DNA of 64,000 nt from Sphingobium sp. WTD-1 (GTDB taxonomy: Bacteria > Pseudomonadota > Alphaproteobacteria > Sphingomonadales > Sphingomonadaceae): contig NZ_CP119127.1 of the NCBI RefSeq assembly GCF_030128825.1, positions 3,895,501 to 3,959,500 on the forward strand, given 5' to 3'. The notes below the pieces were generated by a model. The model saw only the letters and a program-made list of their open reading frames with translations. It ran no database searches and was not told the DNA's origin. Shown here in pieces: positions 7,831-16,413 of this stretch. A program made the translations under genes and the position numbers. Position 1 is the stretch's first letter, and every line of letters starts with the position of its first letter.

Positions 7831-8920
7831 TCGCCTCGCTGTTCGCCACCGCGCCGCCGATCCGCTTGACCGCGTAGAAATGGACGAACGGCTTGTTGCT
7901 GAACGGATCGCGCAGGATGCTGGTGTCGCTGCGTTCGGCGATGACATAGCCGGCCTGGAAATTGCCGAAGGCGATCGACAGGCTGTTCGCGGCGATATCA
8001 GGCATGTCCTCCGCCTCGACCACCGGATAGCCCAGCAGGGTCGCCGGCTGCCCGGCCGCCAGCCCCGGCTGCCAGATGAAGGCGCCATCGCTGGTCTTCA
8101 TCTTGCGGATCGCCGCCAGCGTCGCCGAGTTCATCACGAAGCTCGCCCCCTGGCGATAGGGCGCGCGCAGGCTCTGGACCAGGTCGATCAGCCTGTCCTG
8201 CGGGTTGCTGCCCGCAAAGGCCCCCGCCGCCCCCGACGCAACATATTGCAGCGACCCGAACGCGCGCACGCTGTCCACCTCGCTGGTGGTGGTATAGGTC
8301 AGGAAGCCCTTGGGCTTGTTCGTCCCATTGCCGTTGACGAAGGCCGCCCCCTCGGCCACCGCGAACTCGCGGGCAATCTCGCCCGCCAGCCAGCCCTCGA
8401 CATCGAACTGCGCGTCGTCCAGCATCGCCTGGCTCGCCGCCGGATTGGCGTAAAGCTCGCCCGATGGCGGCGCGATCTCATTGAAGCTCGGCGTGCCCGT
8501 CTCGGCCCGCGCCCCGGTCTCGCTCGCCCAGCCCGACACGATCCCGCCGGCCGTCACCAGCTTGCGATAGCCCGCCGTCCCGGTCCGCACGACATTGGCG
8601 ATGCCGCGGATCGGCGAAATCGCCTTCAGCGTAGACCCGATCAGCTGGTCGATCTCGCGCGGCACCGCATAGCCGCCCGCCGCTCCGCTGGCCCCGGAAA
8701 AGCTCTTCAGCTCGACGCCCGCTTCCAGCCCCTGCCGCAGATAGCGCTCGACAAAGGCGCCGCGCGCCGGATCGACCTCGCCGCCCTTCACCCCATCGAG
8801 CGCCGGCCGCCCCATCTGCACCCGCATCGCCCCCAGCTGCGCCTCCAGCGCCGCGATCCGCTCGCCCTGCGCCACCGTCTCGAAAGCGCCCTCCAGCCCG
8901 TCCGTCACCACTTCCGTCAT
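7802..8920 (-). CDS. HK97-type major capsid protein (GTA g5-like)
   Basis: 372 residues from MTEVVTDGLEGAFETVAQGE. The N-terminal ~100 residues are a charged scaffold-like delta domain with coiled coil (ERIAALEAQLGAMRVQ), then the HK97 fold begins near GGYAVPREIDQLIGSTLKAI, with ASFVMNSATLAAIRKMKTSD and GYPVVEAEDMPDIA as family motifs. The delta domain is normally removed by the prohead protease, encoded upstream. GGGAG lies six bases before the chosen ATG; the ATG at 8926 has no room for a ribosome site. Confidence 0.93.
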   Translation of the reverse strand: MTEVVTDGLEGAFETVAQGERIAALEAQLGAMRVQMGRPALDGVKGGEVDPARGAFVERYLRQGLEAGVELKSFSGASGAAGGYAVPREIDQLIGSTLKAISPIRGIANVVRTGTAGYRKLVTAGGIVSGWASETGARAETGTPSFNEIAPPSGELYANPAASQAMLDDAQFDVEGWLAGEIAREFAVAEGAAFVNGNGTNKPKGFLTYTTTSEVDSVRAFGSLQYVASGAAGAFAGSNPQDRLIDLVQSLRAPYRQGASFVMNSATLAAIRKMKTSDGAFIWQPGLAAGQPATLLGYPVVEAEDMPDIAANSLSIAFGNFQAGYVIAERSDTSILRDPFSNKPFVHFYAVKRIGGAVANSEAIKLMKFAAS

Positions 8921-8944
8921 AACCATCTCCCGCTTGCCAAAACG

Positions 8945-8983
8945 AAAAAGGGCGGCCCCGATTGGGACCGCCCACAAAAAGAA
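8945..8983. terminator. bidirectional rho-independent terminator
   Basis: GGGCGGCCCC and GGGACCGCCC form a strong GC hairpin around GATT. AAAAAG precedes it and ACAAAAAG follows, so a T-run follows on the minus strand and an A-rich arm precedes. It lies just upstream of the capsid start and would stop transcripts from the protease side, implying a separate capsid promoter. Confidence 0.55.
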
Positions 8984-9116
8984 AATCCTCGCCCCATCGG
9001 GAAGAGGATACGGAGCCTTGGCGGCAAAGCCGCCTAGGCGCAATTGGAGAGGGGAGTGCTTCCCCCTGTTGCCTTTTCCACGCCTTCCGCCCATCCATCA
9101 AACGGGGGACGATCAA

Positions 9117-9590
9117 ATGAGTTATCCAGCCGGCTCAAGGGCCGAGTTCAGCCTGATATTGCACAGCATCCAACGCACGTTGGATTTCAACGGCCGCGCC
9201 CGCAGATCGGAATTGCTTTATTATCAGATCGCCGTTGCCCTGCTCGGAATCGTCATCGGCTTTGGAAGCATGACCATAATGTCGCTACAGCAAAGGGTTC
9301 TTCTGTTAAGCCTGATGCAGATCGTGACCGCAATCCCCCTGTTCGCTCTCTTTGCACGCCGCCTGCACGATCAAGATCGATCAGGATGGTGGGCATTGCC
9401 CCTCCCGGTGATCATTGCGTTCAACATGACGGATAATTACCATAGATGGGCGGACGACGGCCAAATCCTGTCACTGCCGCTGCCTTTGACCATCATTCGA
9501 AGTCTGGCCATCATTGCCATGCTGGTCTTCACCTTCTGGCCCGGCACGCAAGGCCCCAATCGTTTCGGTAAAGACCCCCGTCCGGCCTGA
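9117..9590 (+). CDS. DUF805 family membrane protein
   Basis: 157 residues. The N-terminal signature RRSELLYYQIAVALL (family form: RxxYWxF) is followed by several hydrophobic segments and the diagnostic FARRLHDQDRSGWWALPLP, then a last helix and GTQGPNRFGKDPRP, the typical DUF805 tail. It is an inner-membrane protein of unknown role. GGGGGAC precedes ATG. It lies on the strand opposite to the GTA genes, between protease and capsid, and is probably inserted cargo. Confidence 0.88.
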   Translation: MSYPAGSRAEFSLILHSIQRTLDFNGRARRSELLYYQIAVALLGIVIGFGSMTIMSLQQRVLLLSLMQIVTAIPLFALFARRLHDQDRSGWWALPLPVIIAFNMTDNYHRWADDGQILSLPLPLTIIRSLAIIAMLVFTFWPGTQGPNRFGKDPRPA

Positions 9591-9607
9591 ACTGCGACGA
9601 GAAGACC

Positions 9608-10276
9608 ATGCCCCTCACCCTCGCCACCCACGGCGCCCAGCATCTTCCCGCAGCGCTGTCCCCTGCCGATCTCGCCACGATCGAAGCCGCCCTCGCTGAT
9701 CTGCCGCCCGACCAGCCGGGCCTGCGCCTCGCCAGCCTGCCCGCGCTTGGTCCGTTGCTCGGCCCGACCGGCGCGATCGGCCGCCAGGCCGCCGCGCATC
9801 AGGGCGCAGCCAGCCGCCCGGTCCGCGCCATTCTGTTCGACAAGAGCGCCGCCACCAACTGGGCGCTGGGCTGGCATCAGGATCGCACCATCGCCGTGCG
9901 CCGGCGCATCGACGCGCCCGGCTTTGGCCCCTGGACGATGAAGTCCGGCATCCAGCATGTCGCCCCGCCCCAGTCGCTGCTCGACGCGATGGTGACGCTG
10001 CGCCTCCATCTCGATCCGGTCGATGCCGACAATGCCCCGCTGCTGATCGCACCCGGCTCCCACCATCATGGCCGCGTCGCCGAAGCCGATGTCGCCGCCC
10101 TCGTCGCAAGCTGCGGCATCCAGCCCTGCCTCGCGGCGCGCGGCGACATCTGGCTCTACGCCACGCCGATCCTCCACGCCTCCGACGCCGCCACCAACCC
10201 GCGCCACCGCCGCGTGCTGCAACTCGACTATAGCGCCGACCCGCTACCCGACGGCCTAGAATGGCTGGGGGTCTAG
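9608..10276 (+). CDS. phytanoyl-CoA dioxygenase-like (PhyH) Fe(II)/2-oxoglutarate oxygenase
   Basis: 222 residues with the double-stranded beta-helix ligands visible: GWHQDRTIAV gives the His-x-Asp pair, ILHASDAATNP the distal His, and RHRRVLQLDYS the 2-oxoglutarate-binding Arg. The substrate cannot be told from sequence. It follows DUF805 by 17 bases on the same strand and ends tail-to-tail with the GTA protease with a 4-base overlap, so the two plus-strand genes are probably one small operon embedded in the GTA cluster. Confidence 0.85.
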   Translation: MPLTLATHGAQHLPAALSPADLATIEAALADLPPDQPGLRLASLPALGPLLGPTGAIGRQAAAHQGAASRPVRAILFDKSAATNWALGWHQDRTIAVRRRIDAPGFGPWTMKSGIQHVAPPQSLLDAMVTLRLHLDPVDADNAPLLIAPGSHHHGRVAEADVAALVASCGIQPCLAARGDIWLYATPILHASDAATNPRHRRVLQLDYSADPLPDGLEWLGV

Positions 10277-10692
10277 TCCCCCTCCACCGCCACCACCCGC
10301 GCCAGCGGCTGCATCGGGTGCGTTACCAAACTCACCTCCACCAGTTCCAGCGCCAGCAATTCGCGCGGCCCCCTGCCCCGCGCCGCCTTCACCCGGTAAC
10401 CAAAACTCAGCCCATCGACCGCGCCGGCCGCCAGCATCGCCGCCGCCTCGCGCCCGGCCGCGCTCGCCCGCGACACAAGGCCAATCACCCGCAGCCCGCG
10501 CCTGTCCTCGCGCGCCATCTCGATCCGGCCGATCGGCGCGCCGGGCCGATGCTGCCACAGCAGCGGCACATGCGCCGCCGTCACCGCACCGAACGCGCCC
10601 GGCCGCACCACATCGCCGCCCCGGTCCACCCGGTCGAAGATCGCGGCATAGCCGGCAAAGCGCAACGCGCCCGCATCCCCCCGCCCGTTCAT
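10273..10692 (-). CDS. HK97-type prohead protease (GTA g4-like)
   Basis: 139 residues. Typical caudovirus prohead protease (U35) features: RFAGYAAIFDRVDRGGDVVR, PLLWQHRPGAPIGRIE with the catalytic His, and GAVDGLSFGYRVKAA with the catalytic Ser, then LELVEVSLVTHPMQPLA. It matures the capsid by removing the delta domain. The start overlaps the upstream stop as ATGA. Confidence 0.92.
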   Translation of the reverse strand: MNGRGDAGALRFAGYAAIFDRVDRGGDVVRPGAFGAVTAAHVPLLWQHRPGAPIGRIEMAREDRRGLRVIGLVSRASAAGREAAAMLAAGAVDGLSFGYRVKAARGRGPRELLALELVEVSLVTHPMQPLARVVAVEGD

Positions 10693-11009
10693 CCCTTAAC
10701 CAGCCCGATGAGGCCCATCTTCACCGCCATCCCCAGCAGCACCAGCGCCATCATGATCCGCACCGCCCAGCCGATCGCCGCCCCGCGCGCCGCCTTCTTC
10801 GCGTCGCGCCAGGCGCGCAGCAGCTCGCGCAATTCCCGCATGTCGGCCTCGGCCCGCCGGTCCTCCAGCCCCAGCCGCGCCAGCGCCCGCCCGGCGCCCA
10901 ATTCGCTCGCCTCCTCGATCAGCGCCCGGATCATCACCATGTCCCCCCGCCCCGGCAGCCCGGCGCCCTCGGCCTGCGCCACCAGCCGCGCCAGCATCTC
11001 CTCTTTCAT
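10689..11009 (-). CDS. DUF6127-like small membrane protein between GTA portal and protease
   Basis: 106 residues: a soluble helical N-terminus (MKEEMLARLVAQAEGAGLPG) and a C-terminal membrane segment (AVRIMMALVLLGMAVKMGLI). It lies where GTA clusters carry the g3.5 gene. Its stop overlaps the protease start. Good upstream AGGAG. The function is not known. Confidence 0.7.
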   Translation of the reverse strand: MKEEMLARLVAQAEGAGLPGRGDMVMIRALIEEASELGAGRALARLGLEDRRAEADMRELRELLRAWRDAKKAARGAAIGWAVRIMMALVLLGMAVKMGLIGLVKG

Positions 11010-11054
11010 GGCCCCACCTTCCCTTGGGCGCCGCGCGCCCCTATCTGGGCGCAC

Positions 11055-11222
11055 ATGAAGCGCACCCCTCGCAAATTGCTGATCGCCCTCGTCATCCTCG
11101 CGCTCGGCCTCATCGCCTGGCATTTCGGCCTGTTCCGCGCCGGCGACTGCCTGTTGCAGGGCGGCAGCTGGAACATGGACAACGGCTTTTGCCGTCTCGA
11201 CAGCCTCGCCCGGCCACTGTGA
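11055..11222 (+). CDS. tiny membrane-anchored protein, copy 1
   Basis: 55 residues: MKRTPRKLLIALVILALGLI (positively charged start plus membrane anchor) then a short domain with two cysteines, AGDCLLQGGSWNMDNGFCRL. The downstream 45-residue gene has the same plan (charged start, anchor, Cys, Gly-Gly-x-Trp, Cys), so the two are paralogues. Both are on the strand opposite to the GTA genes, between the portal fragment and the DUF6127-like gene. Function unknown. Confidence 0.65.
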   Translation: MKRTPRKLLIALVILALGLIAWHFGLFRAGDCLLQGGSWNMDNGFCRLDSLARPL

Positions 11223-11229
11223 AGCGGGT

Positions 11230-11367
11230 GTGAAGCGGGCGCTGCTCGGCGGGCTGCTAGTCCTGATCGCCGCCGCCCTCTGCCTCTGGCAAAGCGACTG
11301 GCTCGCCCAAGATCGCTGCCTAGACAGCGGCGGCCGCTGGGCCGCACAGGGCCATTGCCAGCGCTAG
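11230..11367 (+). CDS. tiny membrane-anchored protein, copy 2
   Basis: 45 residues from GTG: MKRALLGGLLVLIAAALCLW then DRCLDSGGRWAAQGHCQR. The cysteine spacing and Gly-Gly-x-Trp core match the preceding 55-residue gene. The stop overlaps the stop of the portal fragment by 4 bases, the convergent arrangement also seen at the PhyH/protease junction. Confidence 0.6.
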   Translation: MKRALLGGLLVLIAAALCLWQSDWLAQDRCLDSGGRWAAQGHCQR

Positions 11368-11930
11368 GCGATGCCCAGCATCGCCTTCTTCTCTTCCGCA
11401 GAGAGGAAGTCCGCCCCCGCCACCCGCTCCCACAGCGCCGCGCGCTCGTCCGACAGCGCCGGCACCGCGTCCAGATCCGGCGCCAGGCTCAGCCCCGGCC
11501 ACCAGCCCTGCAGTCCCTGCGCCAGCCCCGCGCCGATCTTGCCCGCCAGCGGCAAGATTGTCTGCCGCCACAGCGCCTTGTTCGCCTCGCGATAATTGGC
11601 GTAGCTATTGTCGCCCGGCAGCCCCATCAGCATCGGCGGCACGCCAAAGGCCAGCGCGATCTCCCGCGCCGCCGCGGCCTTCAATCCGACAAAGTCCATC
11701 TCGGCCGGCGACAGGCTCATCGCCCGCCAGTCAAGCCCGCCCTCCAGCAGCATCGGCCGCCCGGCATTGGCCGCGCCGCTGAACGCCGCCTCCATCTCGC
11801 GCCGCACCCGCTCAAACTGCTCCGGGCTCAGCACCGATCCGTCGCCCGGCGCATAGACCATCGCGCCCGAAGGCCGCGCCGCATTGTCGAGCAGCGCCTT
11901 GTTCCACACCGTCGCCAATGCGGTGACGGT
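11364..11930 (-). pseudogene. C-terminal half of a GTA portal gene, truncated by the prophage
   Basis: The remaining ~188 residues begin at about TVWNKALLDNAARPSGAMVY and include MLLEGGLDWRAMSLSPAEMD and FGVPPMLMGLPGDNSYANYR, which are the most conserved C-terminal parts of HK97-like portals. A portal is normally 380-430 residues, so the N-terminal half is missing. The frame continues into prophage DNA for a few codons (ATG at 11939). The missing half should lie beyond the far end of the prophage, outside this window. Confidence 0.88.
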
Positions 11931-11948
11931 TATACACACATTTCTAAC
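11912..11948. other. probable attL junction (prophage / GTA portal)
   Basis: Portal coding similarity stops here and base composition drops sharply; the serine integrase gene begins 26-45 bases further on. Large serine integrases sit next to their attachment site. The core dinucleotide cannot be fixed without the right end. The short inverted repeat CTAAC/GTTAG at 11944-11961 lies between the junction and the integrase ATG. Confidence 0.6.
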
Positions 11949-11973
11949 GCTAACTGGTTAGGAACGCACCACT

Positions 11974-13683
11974 ATGGCCCAGCACGATCACGATTTCCCT
12001 AACGCCCAAAAATCCAAGCCCGCCTATTTGTATGCGCGGTTCAGTTCGCTCGCTCAGCGCGAAGGAATCAGCATAGAGCGCCAGCTTGGCTATGGTGCAT
12101 CCTTTGCCAAAGATCGTGGCTGGAATGTCGTAGAGCAGCTTCGCGATGACGGTAAAAGCGCGTTCAAGGGCGCGAATCGCGAGGAGGGCGCAGCACTTTA
12201 CGAATTCGAGCTGAAAGCACGGAACGGCGTATTCCGTGACGGCGCTGTGCTGGTCTGCGAGAACGTGGACCGCTTATCGCGCCAAGGTGCGAAAGCTGCC
12301 GCTCAGCTTATTTGGTCCCTCAACGAAGCTGGCGTTGACGTTGCCACCTACCATGACGGCCATATCTATAAGGCTGGCGACGATGGCGACCTGATGGACC
12401 TGCTCTCCGTCATCATCAAAGGTGCGCTGGGCAAAGAAGAGAGTTTTAAAAAGTCAGAGCGGTCCAAAGCCAATTGGACGAATATCCACGAACGCATAGC
12501 CAATGGGGAAAAGGCTGCATTCTCCAGCCAATGCCCACAATGGCTGGAAATTAAAGATGGCACATATGTCCTGAACGAGCATCGCGCAGGCATCCTTCGC
12601 CAGATTTATAGCTGGTATTGCGACGGGCTTGGAAGCCTCACGATCCTCAATAAGCTGAACGAATTGGGGGAAGATAGCTGGTCAGTTTCCAAGCGGTTCA
12701 AGGAGCGGAATGTCTGGACCATCCGCTATATCCACAAGCTGCTGATGACCCCTGCTGTGATGGGCGAATATGTCACGCTCAAGGGCGTCACCCTGTCGCG
12801 GGATTATTATCCAACCGTCATCAGCCCAGAGATATTTTATAAGGCTCAAGCCATCCGTGAGAAACGCCGCGTCATTGGCGGTGCTGAGCGGCGGCGCACC
12901 GTCAATCTGTTCCTGGGGCTTTCAAAGTGCGGCGTCTGTGGCGGCGCAGCCGTCTATCTCAAGCGGACGCGGACTTATAAACTCACCACGCAGAGCGGCA
13001 CTTTCACCCGCGAGCGGAAAACCCACGCATATCTGAAATGCAATTCGGCTCGCTATAAACATGAAGTCTGCACCAACCCGTCCCATATCCCATATGAGGT
13101 GATCGAGCGTATCGTGCTGGACAAGGTGTTGCCGCTCATTGCCAAGCACAAGGACGAGAAAAAAGTCATTGGGGCGTTCGACACGAAGATGGCGGACATT
13201 CAGCGCGACATAGCGGTGAAACAGACTCAGTTGGACAACATCGTTGAGGCGCTGGCGGAAAACCCGACCTTAAAGGCGTTCATCAAGAAGGCTGCGGATT
13301 TGGAAGCTGAAATTGAATCGCTGACGGATCAGTTGGCGGCTGTGAAATTGCAGCGGGACATTGAGGCGGCAAAGCCAGCCAAAACCAAAGACGTTGAATT
13401 GGTCGACCAGCTTCGCAACGAATTGGACAATGAGGACGAGGGCGAGCGGTTTGAGGCCCGCGCAAAAATGACTGCGCTGCTCAACCGCCTGCTCAACACG
13501 GTCAACATCAACGATGACAGGACGTTCACGGTCAAAGTCGATGATGGTTTCTCAGCCACCTACGATGCGGACGGCGAAGCGATTGGCTTCACGCTCAGCG
13601 GTGATAGGATCGTTGATGAAATGACCGAAGCCCTACAAACGGAGTACGCATCCGATAGCGGCCGCCTTGCGATGGGGGAGTAG
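11974..13683 (+). CDS. large serine integrase, C-terminus replaced by IS66 sequence
   Basis: 569 residues as it now stands. The N-terminal resolvase domain has the catalytic serine in AYLYARFSSLAQREGISIER, the Recombinase domain follows (TPAVMGEYVTLKGVTLSRDY), then a zinc ribbon (SKCGVCGGAAVYL and LKCNSARYKHEVCTN) and a long coiled coil. IS66 is inserted at 13644, so only the first ~556 residues are native; the last 13 are read from the IS. The original C-terminus, ending in AFKRVRV, now lies at 16365-16413. Whether loss of ~18 residues abolishes activity is unknown. It would catalyse site-specific integration into the GTA portal gene. Confidence 0.9.
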   Translation: MAQHDHDFPNAQKSKPAYLYARFSSLAQREGISIERQLGYGASFAKDRGWNVVEQLRDDGKSAFKGANREEGAALYEFELKARNGVFRDGAVLVCENVDRLSRQGAKAAAQLIWSLNEAGVDVATYHDGHIYKAGDDGDLMDLLSVIIKGALGKEESFKKSERSKANWTNIHERIANGEKAAFSSQCPQWLEIKDGTYVLNEHRAGILRQIYSWYCDGLGSLTILNKLNELGEDSWSVSKRFKERNVWTIRYIHKLLMTPAVMGEYVTLKGVTLSRDYYPTVISPEIFYKAQAIREKRRVIGGAERRRTVNLFLGLSKCGVCGGAAVYLKRTRTYKLTTQSGTFTRERKTHAYLKCNSARYKHEVCTNPSHIPYEVIERIVLDKVLPLIAKHKDEKKVIGAFDTKMADIQRDIAVKQTQLDNIVEALAENPTLKAFIKKAADLEAEIESLTDQLAAVKLQRDIEAAKPAKTKDVELVDQLRNELDNEDEGERFEARAKMTALLNRLLNTVNINDDRTFTVKVDDGFSATYDADGEAIGFTLSGDRIVDEMTEALQTEYASDSGRLAMGE

Positions 13684-13747
13684 TCGCGCGAGTTAGCGGC
13701 AGTGCAAGCACCGTGGTTTGCACTGTGGCTAGCGACGAGACGGTTTG

Positions 13748-15436
13748 TCAGGCGGCCATTTCGGCCGGCTTGCTGTTCTGGAGGGTTTTCCAGTGCCAGG
13801 GCAAGAGTTCGTGCAGCCGGTTCTGGGGGATATCGGCGATGCGAGCGAGGACATCGGTGAGCCATGCGAGCGGATCGACGTCGTTGAGCCGACAGGTGCC
13901 GATCAGGCTGAACAGCATTGCGGCGCGTTCTCCACCCCGGTCCGATCCCACGAACCCCCAGCTCTTCCTTCCGCGAGCTACGCTGCGCAACGGCCGCTCC
14001 GCGGCATTGTTCGTGAGACAGATGCGACCATCTTCCAGGAAGGTGGTGAAGCTTTCCCAGTCATTGAGGAAGTAGGCGATGGCCTCGGCCACGGGATCTT
14101 TCCGGGAAAGGGTCTTTCGGTGGGTATCAAACCAGGCCTTGAGCTGATCGACTAACGGGGCGACCTTTTCCTTGCGAACGGCCAGGCGTTCCTCGGGAGT
14201 CTTGCCGTTGACATCCCGCTCGACGGCAAAGATCTGGTCGATCATCTCCAGTCCCTCCCGCGCGAGTGGGGAGATGAGCGGCACTTTCCCCTTCTTCTTG
14301 CCCTTCAGCTGACTGGCCACATCGACCAGTACGAACAGCTTTCGCCTACCGTGTTGCCAGCAGTTTGCGCGGGTCATGGCCTTATCGGCCCACCCTTCCT
14401 TGAACATCTCGTTGAAGCCGGCATAGCGGTCGACCTGGAGGATTCCGGTATAGCCAGCCAGATGCGCGCGGGGATGTTCGCCCTTTCGATTTCGGGAGTA
14501 ACGGCACATCAGCGCCGGCGGCGCCGCCCCACCAAAGGGGGTGTCATCGCGCACATAGTCCCAGATGCGAGCGACCTCGGTCTTGTATTTGGCGAGGAGA
14601 GGAACAGTGGTGTCGTCGGCGTGGAGGCGCTCGGCGGCCAGCACATGGGCATCGTTCAGCAGGGAGATCGGTTTGAGGGCGGCGCAGACGGCGCCGACCT
14701 GATCGGCAAGCGTCGAGATGCTCAGGGGGATGCCCTCCACCTCCAGGCGGTCGCGCTGGCTGTTAAGCGGCTGATGCAGTCCATATTTCTGGAAGACGAG
14801 ATCGGCCAGGAAGTGCGGGCCGAACATGCCCCGGGGCGTCACGTGGAAGGGCGCCGGGGCCTGGCGGATCTTTTCACAATGCCGGCAGGAGACTTTCTCG
14901 CGCACCGTTTCGATAACCTTGTGGCGTGCGGGCACCTTCTCCAGGGTTTTGGTGATGTCGGGCGGCAAATGGCTTAGCGCATCCGAGCCGCAGCAGGGGC
15001 ATTGCTCGGGTGCGGGGATCACTCGCTTCTCGCGCTCCACATGAGCCGGGAAGTCGCGGCGGGGTCCCCGCTGACGGGTGAAGAGAGCAACGGTGGTAGT
15101 TTTGGCCGCGGCTTGCGCGGCGATGCTCTCGGCTTCGCTGGCATCGGCCTCGAGCTCTTCGAAGCCCAGCTCGAACTGGTCAATAAGCCGGCTCGCGCGT
15201 TCCGATTTCGCGCCATATTTGTCGCGGCGCATGAGCGCGTTAATCAGTTCAAGATGCGCATTGCGGGCAAGAAGGTCGGCGTTGATCGCCTCAACGCGGG
15301 CGGCTTTTGCCTCCGCTTCGAGCGCCATGGTCTGAGCTTCGAGTGCCTTGGCTTGAGCTTCCTGGACCAGTTGATGCGCTGCATCGAGATTGGCGCGCAG
15401 CTTCAAAAATTCAGGACTGTCGTCGCTCGAGGGCAT
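13748..15436 (-). CDS. tnpC: IS66 transposase TnpC
   Basis: 562 residues with the IS66 layout: an N-terminal coiled coil, zinc-finger cysteines (APEQCPCCGSDALSH and CRHCEKIRQAP), and the DDE core with ERLHADDTTVPLLAKYKTEV, GILQVDRYAGFNEMFKEGW and CLTNNAAERPLRSVARGRKS. Full length, no frameshift seen. It catalyses transposition of the element with the TnpA and TnpB accessory proteins. Confidence 0.95.
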   Translation of the reverse strand: MPSSDDSPEFLKLRANLDAAHQLVQEAQAKALEAQTMALEAEAKAARVEAINADLLARNAHLELINALMRRDKYGAKSERASRLIDQFELGFEELEADASEAESIAAQAAAKTTTVALFTRQRGPRRDFPAHVEREKRVIPAPEQCPCCGSDALSHLPPDITKTLEKVPARHKVIETVREKVSCRHCEKIRQAPAPFHVTPRGMFGPHFLADLVFQKYGLHQPLNSQRDRLEVEGIPLSISTLADQVGAVCAALKPISLLNDAHVLAAERLHADDTTVPLLAKYKTEVARIWDYVRDDTPFGGAAPPALMCRYSRNRKGEHPRAHLAGYTGILQVDRYAGFNEMFKEGWADKAMTRANCWQHGRRKLFVLVDVASQLKGKKKGKVPLISPLAREGLEMIDQIFAVERDVNGKTPEERLAVRKEKVAPLVDQLKAWFDTHRKTLSRKDPVAEAIAYFLNDWESFTTFLEDGRICLTNNAAERPLRSVARGRKSWGFVGSDRGGERAAMLFSLIGTCRLNDVDPLAWLTDVLARIADIPQNRLHELLPWHWKTLQNSKPAEMAA

Positions 15437-15547
15437 GCCCGTCTATAGCGAGAAAAGCTCACAAAACCTAAGGTTTTCTAGGATTTTGAGCGGTTTTTAT
15501 CTCACCCGACGCCCCGGTTTTTGAGCAGGCGCCGCATGCCTGCGCCG

Positions 15548-15895
15548 TCAACCAACCTGACTGGGTCGCCAACTTCTCTGCGGATTGCGCCAATCTATCC
15601 CCTCGAGCAGACAGGCCAGCGCCGAGGGGGTAAGCGCGATCGCTCCGTCCTTGGCCGAGGGCCAGATAAAATGTCCACGTGCGAGACGCTTTGAATACAA
15701 CGATACGCCCAGCGCATCGCTCCACAGAATCTTCACCAGATCGCCGCGACGTCCGCGAAAGACAAATAAATCCCCATCATGGAAGCGTCGCCCCAGATGC
15801 TGTTCCACCTGGCGGGCTAAAGTAGCCATGCCGCGACGCATGTCGGTATGACCGGCCGCTATCCAAATCTTTACATCCGCAGAAACGGGGATCAT
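15548..15895 (-). CDS. tnpB: IS66 accessory protein TnpB
   Basis: 115 residues, MIPVSADVKIWIAAGHTDMR then RGMATLARQVEQHLGRRFHD and LVKILWSDALGVSLYSKRLA, the conserved IS66 Orf2 pattern. Overlaps tnpA by ATGA. Required with TnpA for transposition in IS66 elements. Confidence 0.93.
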   Translation of the reverse strand: MIPVSADVKIWIAAGHTDMRRGMATLARQVEQHLGRRFHDGDLFVFRGRRGDLVKILWSDALGVSLYSKRLARGHFIWPSAKDGAIALTPSALACLLEGIDWRNPQRSWRPSQVG

Positions 15896-16257
15896 CGCAA
15901 GCTCCCCAGGATCGCACGGACAAGTTCGGGCCCCGCCTCATCGCCGAACCGGATTACCGCTCCCCGCGTCTCGATCTCCGCTGCAACGCGCAGGCCCTGC
16001 CTCTCGCTCGGCACGTCAGCGGAGGCATCAGCCTTCATCACCACCGGCACAAAGCTCGCCCCGGTGCTCGACGGACCTATCCTCTGTGTCAGCTCCCGCC
16101 GCCAGCGATGGATCAGGCTCGGATGTATGTCCGCCGCCCGCGCAATATCCGCTACAACCGCTCCGGGCGCACAGGCCGCCAATACCAGCGCTTCCTTCTG
16201 CTCGGCCGTCCACGCCCGGCGCCGCTCCGGCCCCGAAATCACCGTTATCCGATCCAT
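15892..16257 (-). CDS. tnpA: IS66 accessory protein TnpA
   Basis: 121 residues from MDRITVISGPERRRAWTAEQ, with a helix-turn-helix (GAVVADIARAADIHPSLIHR) followed by WRRELT, as in IS66 Orf1/transposase_8. It probably binds the element ends. The start gives the usual family N-terminus; an upstream in-frame ATG at 16323 lies within the terminal repeat region. Confidence 0.9.
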   Translation of the reverse strand: MDRITVISGPERRRAWTAEQKEALVLAACAPGAVVADIARAADIHPSLIHRWRRELTQRIGPSSTGASFVPVVMKADASADVPSERQGLRVAAEIETRGAVIRFGDEAGPELVRAILGSLR

Positions 16258-16364
16258 CGCACTCTCGCTAAATCCAGTGCAAACCACCACGCTTGCACTC
16301 GCGCTAAATCCGACGACGGTCACATCAGAACAAGGCGGCCCCTAGCGGATGCGTACCAAACGGA

Positions 16365-16413
16365 CGATAGGGCAACAGTCATTGACGAGGCGTTCAAACG
16401 GGTTCGCGTCTAG
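16365..16413 (+). pseudogene. severed 3' end of the serine integrase gene
   Basis: After the right target duplication the frame continues Asp-Asp-Arg-Ala-Thr-Val-Ile-Asp-Glu-Ala-Phe-Lys-Arg-Val-Arg-Val-stop, which is the natural C-terminus of the integrase interrupted by IS66. It overlaps the convergent gene 16394-17251 at their 3' ends. Confidence 0.85.

Larger units (their letters stand above)
13644..16356 (-). mobile_element. IS66-family element 1, inserted in the integrase gene
   Basis: Terminal inverted repeats start GTACGCATCCG at 13644 and end CGGATGCGTAC at 16356, with extended imperfect repeats of ~100 bp inside both ends. The 8-bp target duplication CAAACGGA is present at 13636-13643 and 16357-16364. 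Genes tnpA, tnpB and tnpC are all on the minus strand and intact. Removing the element and one duplication restores the integrase frame. Confidence 0.95.
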
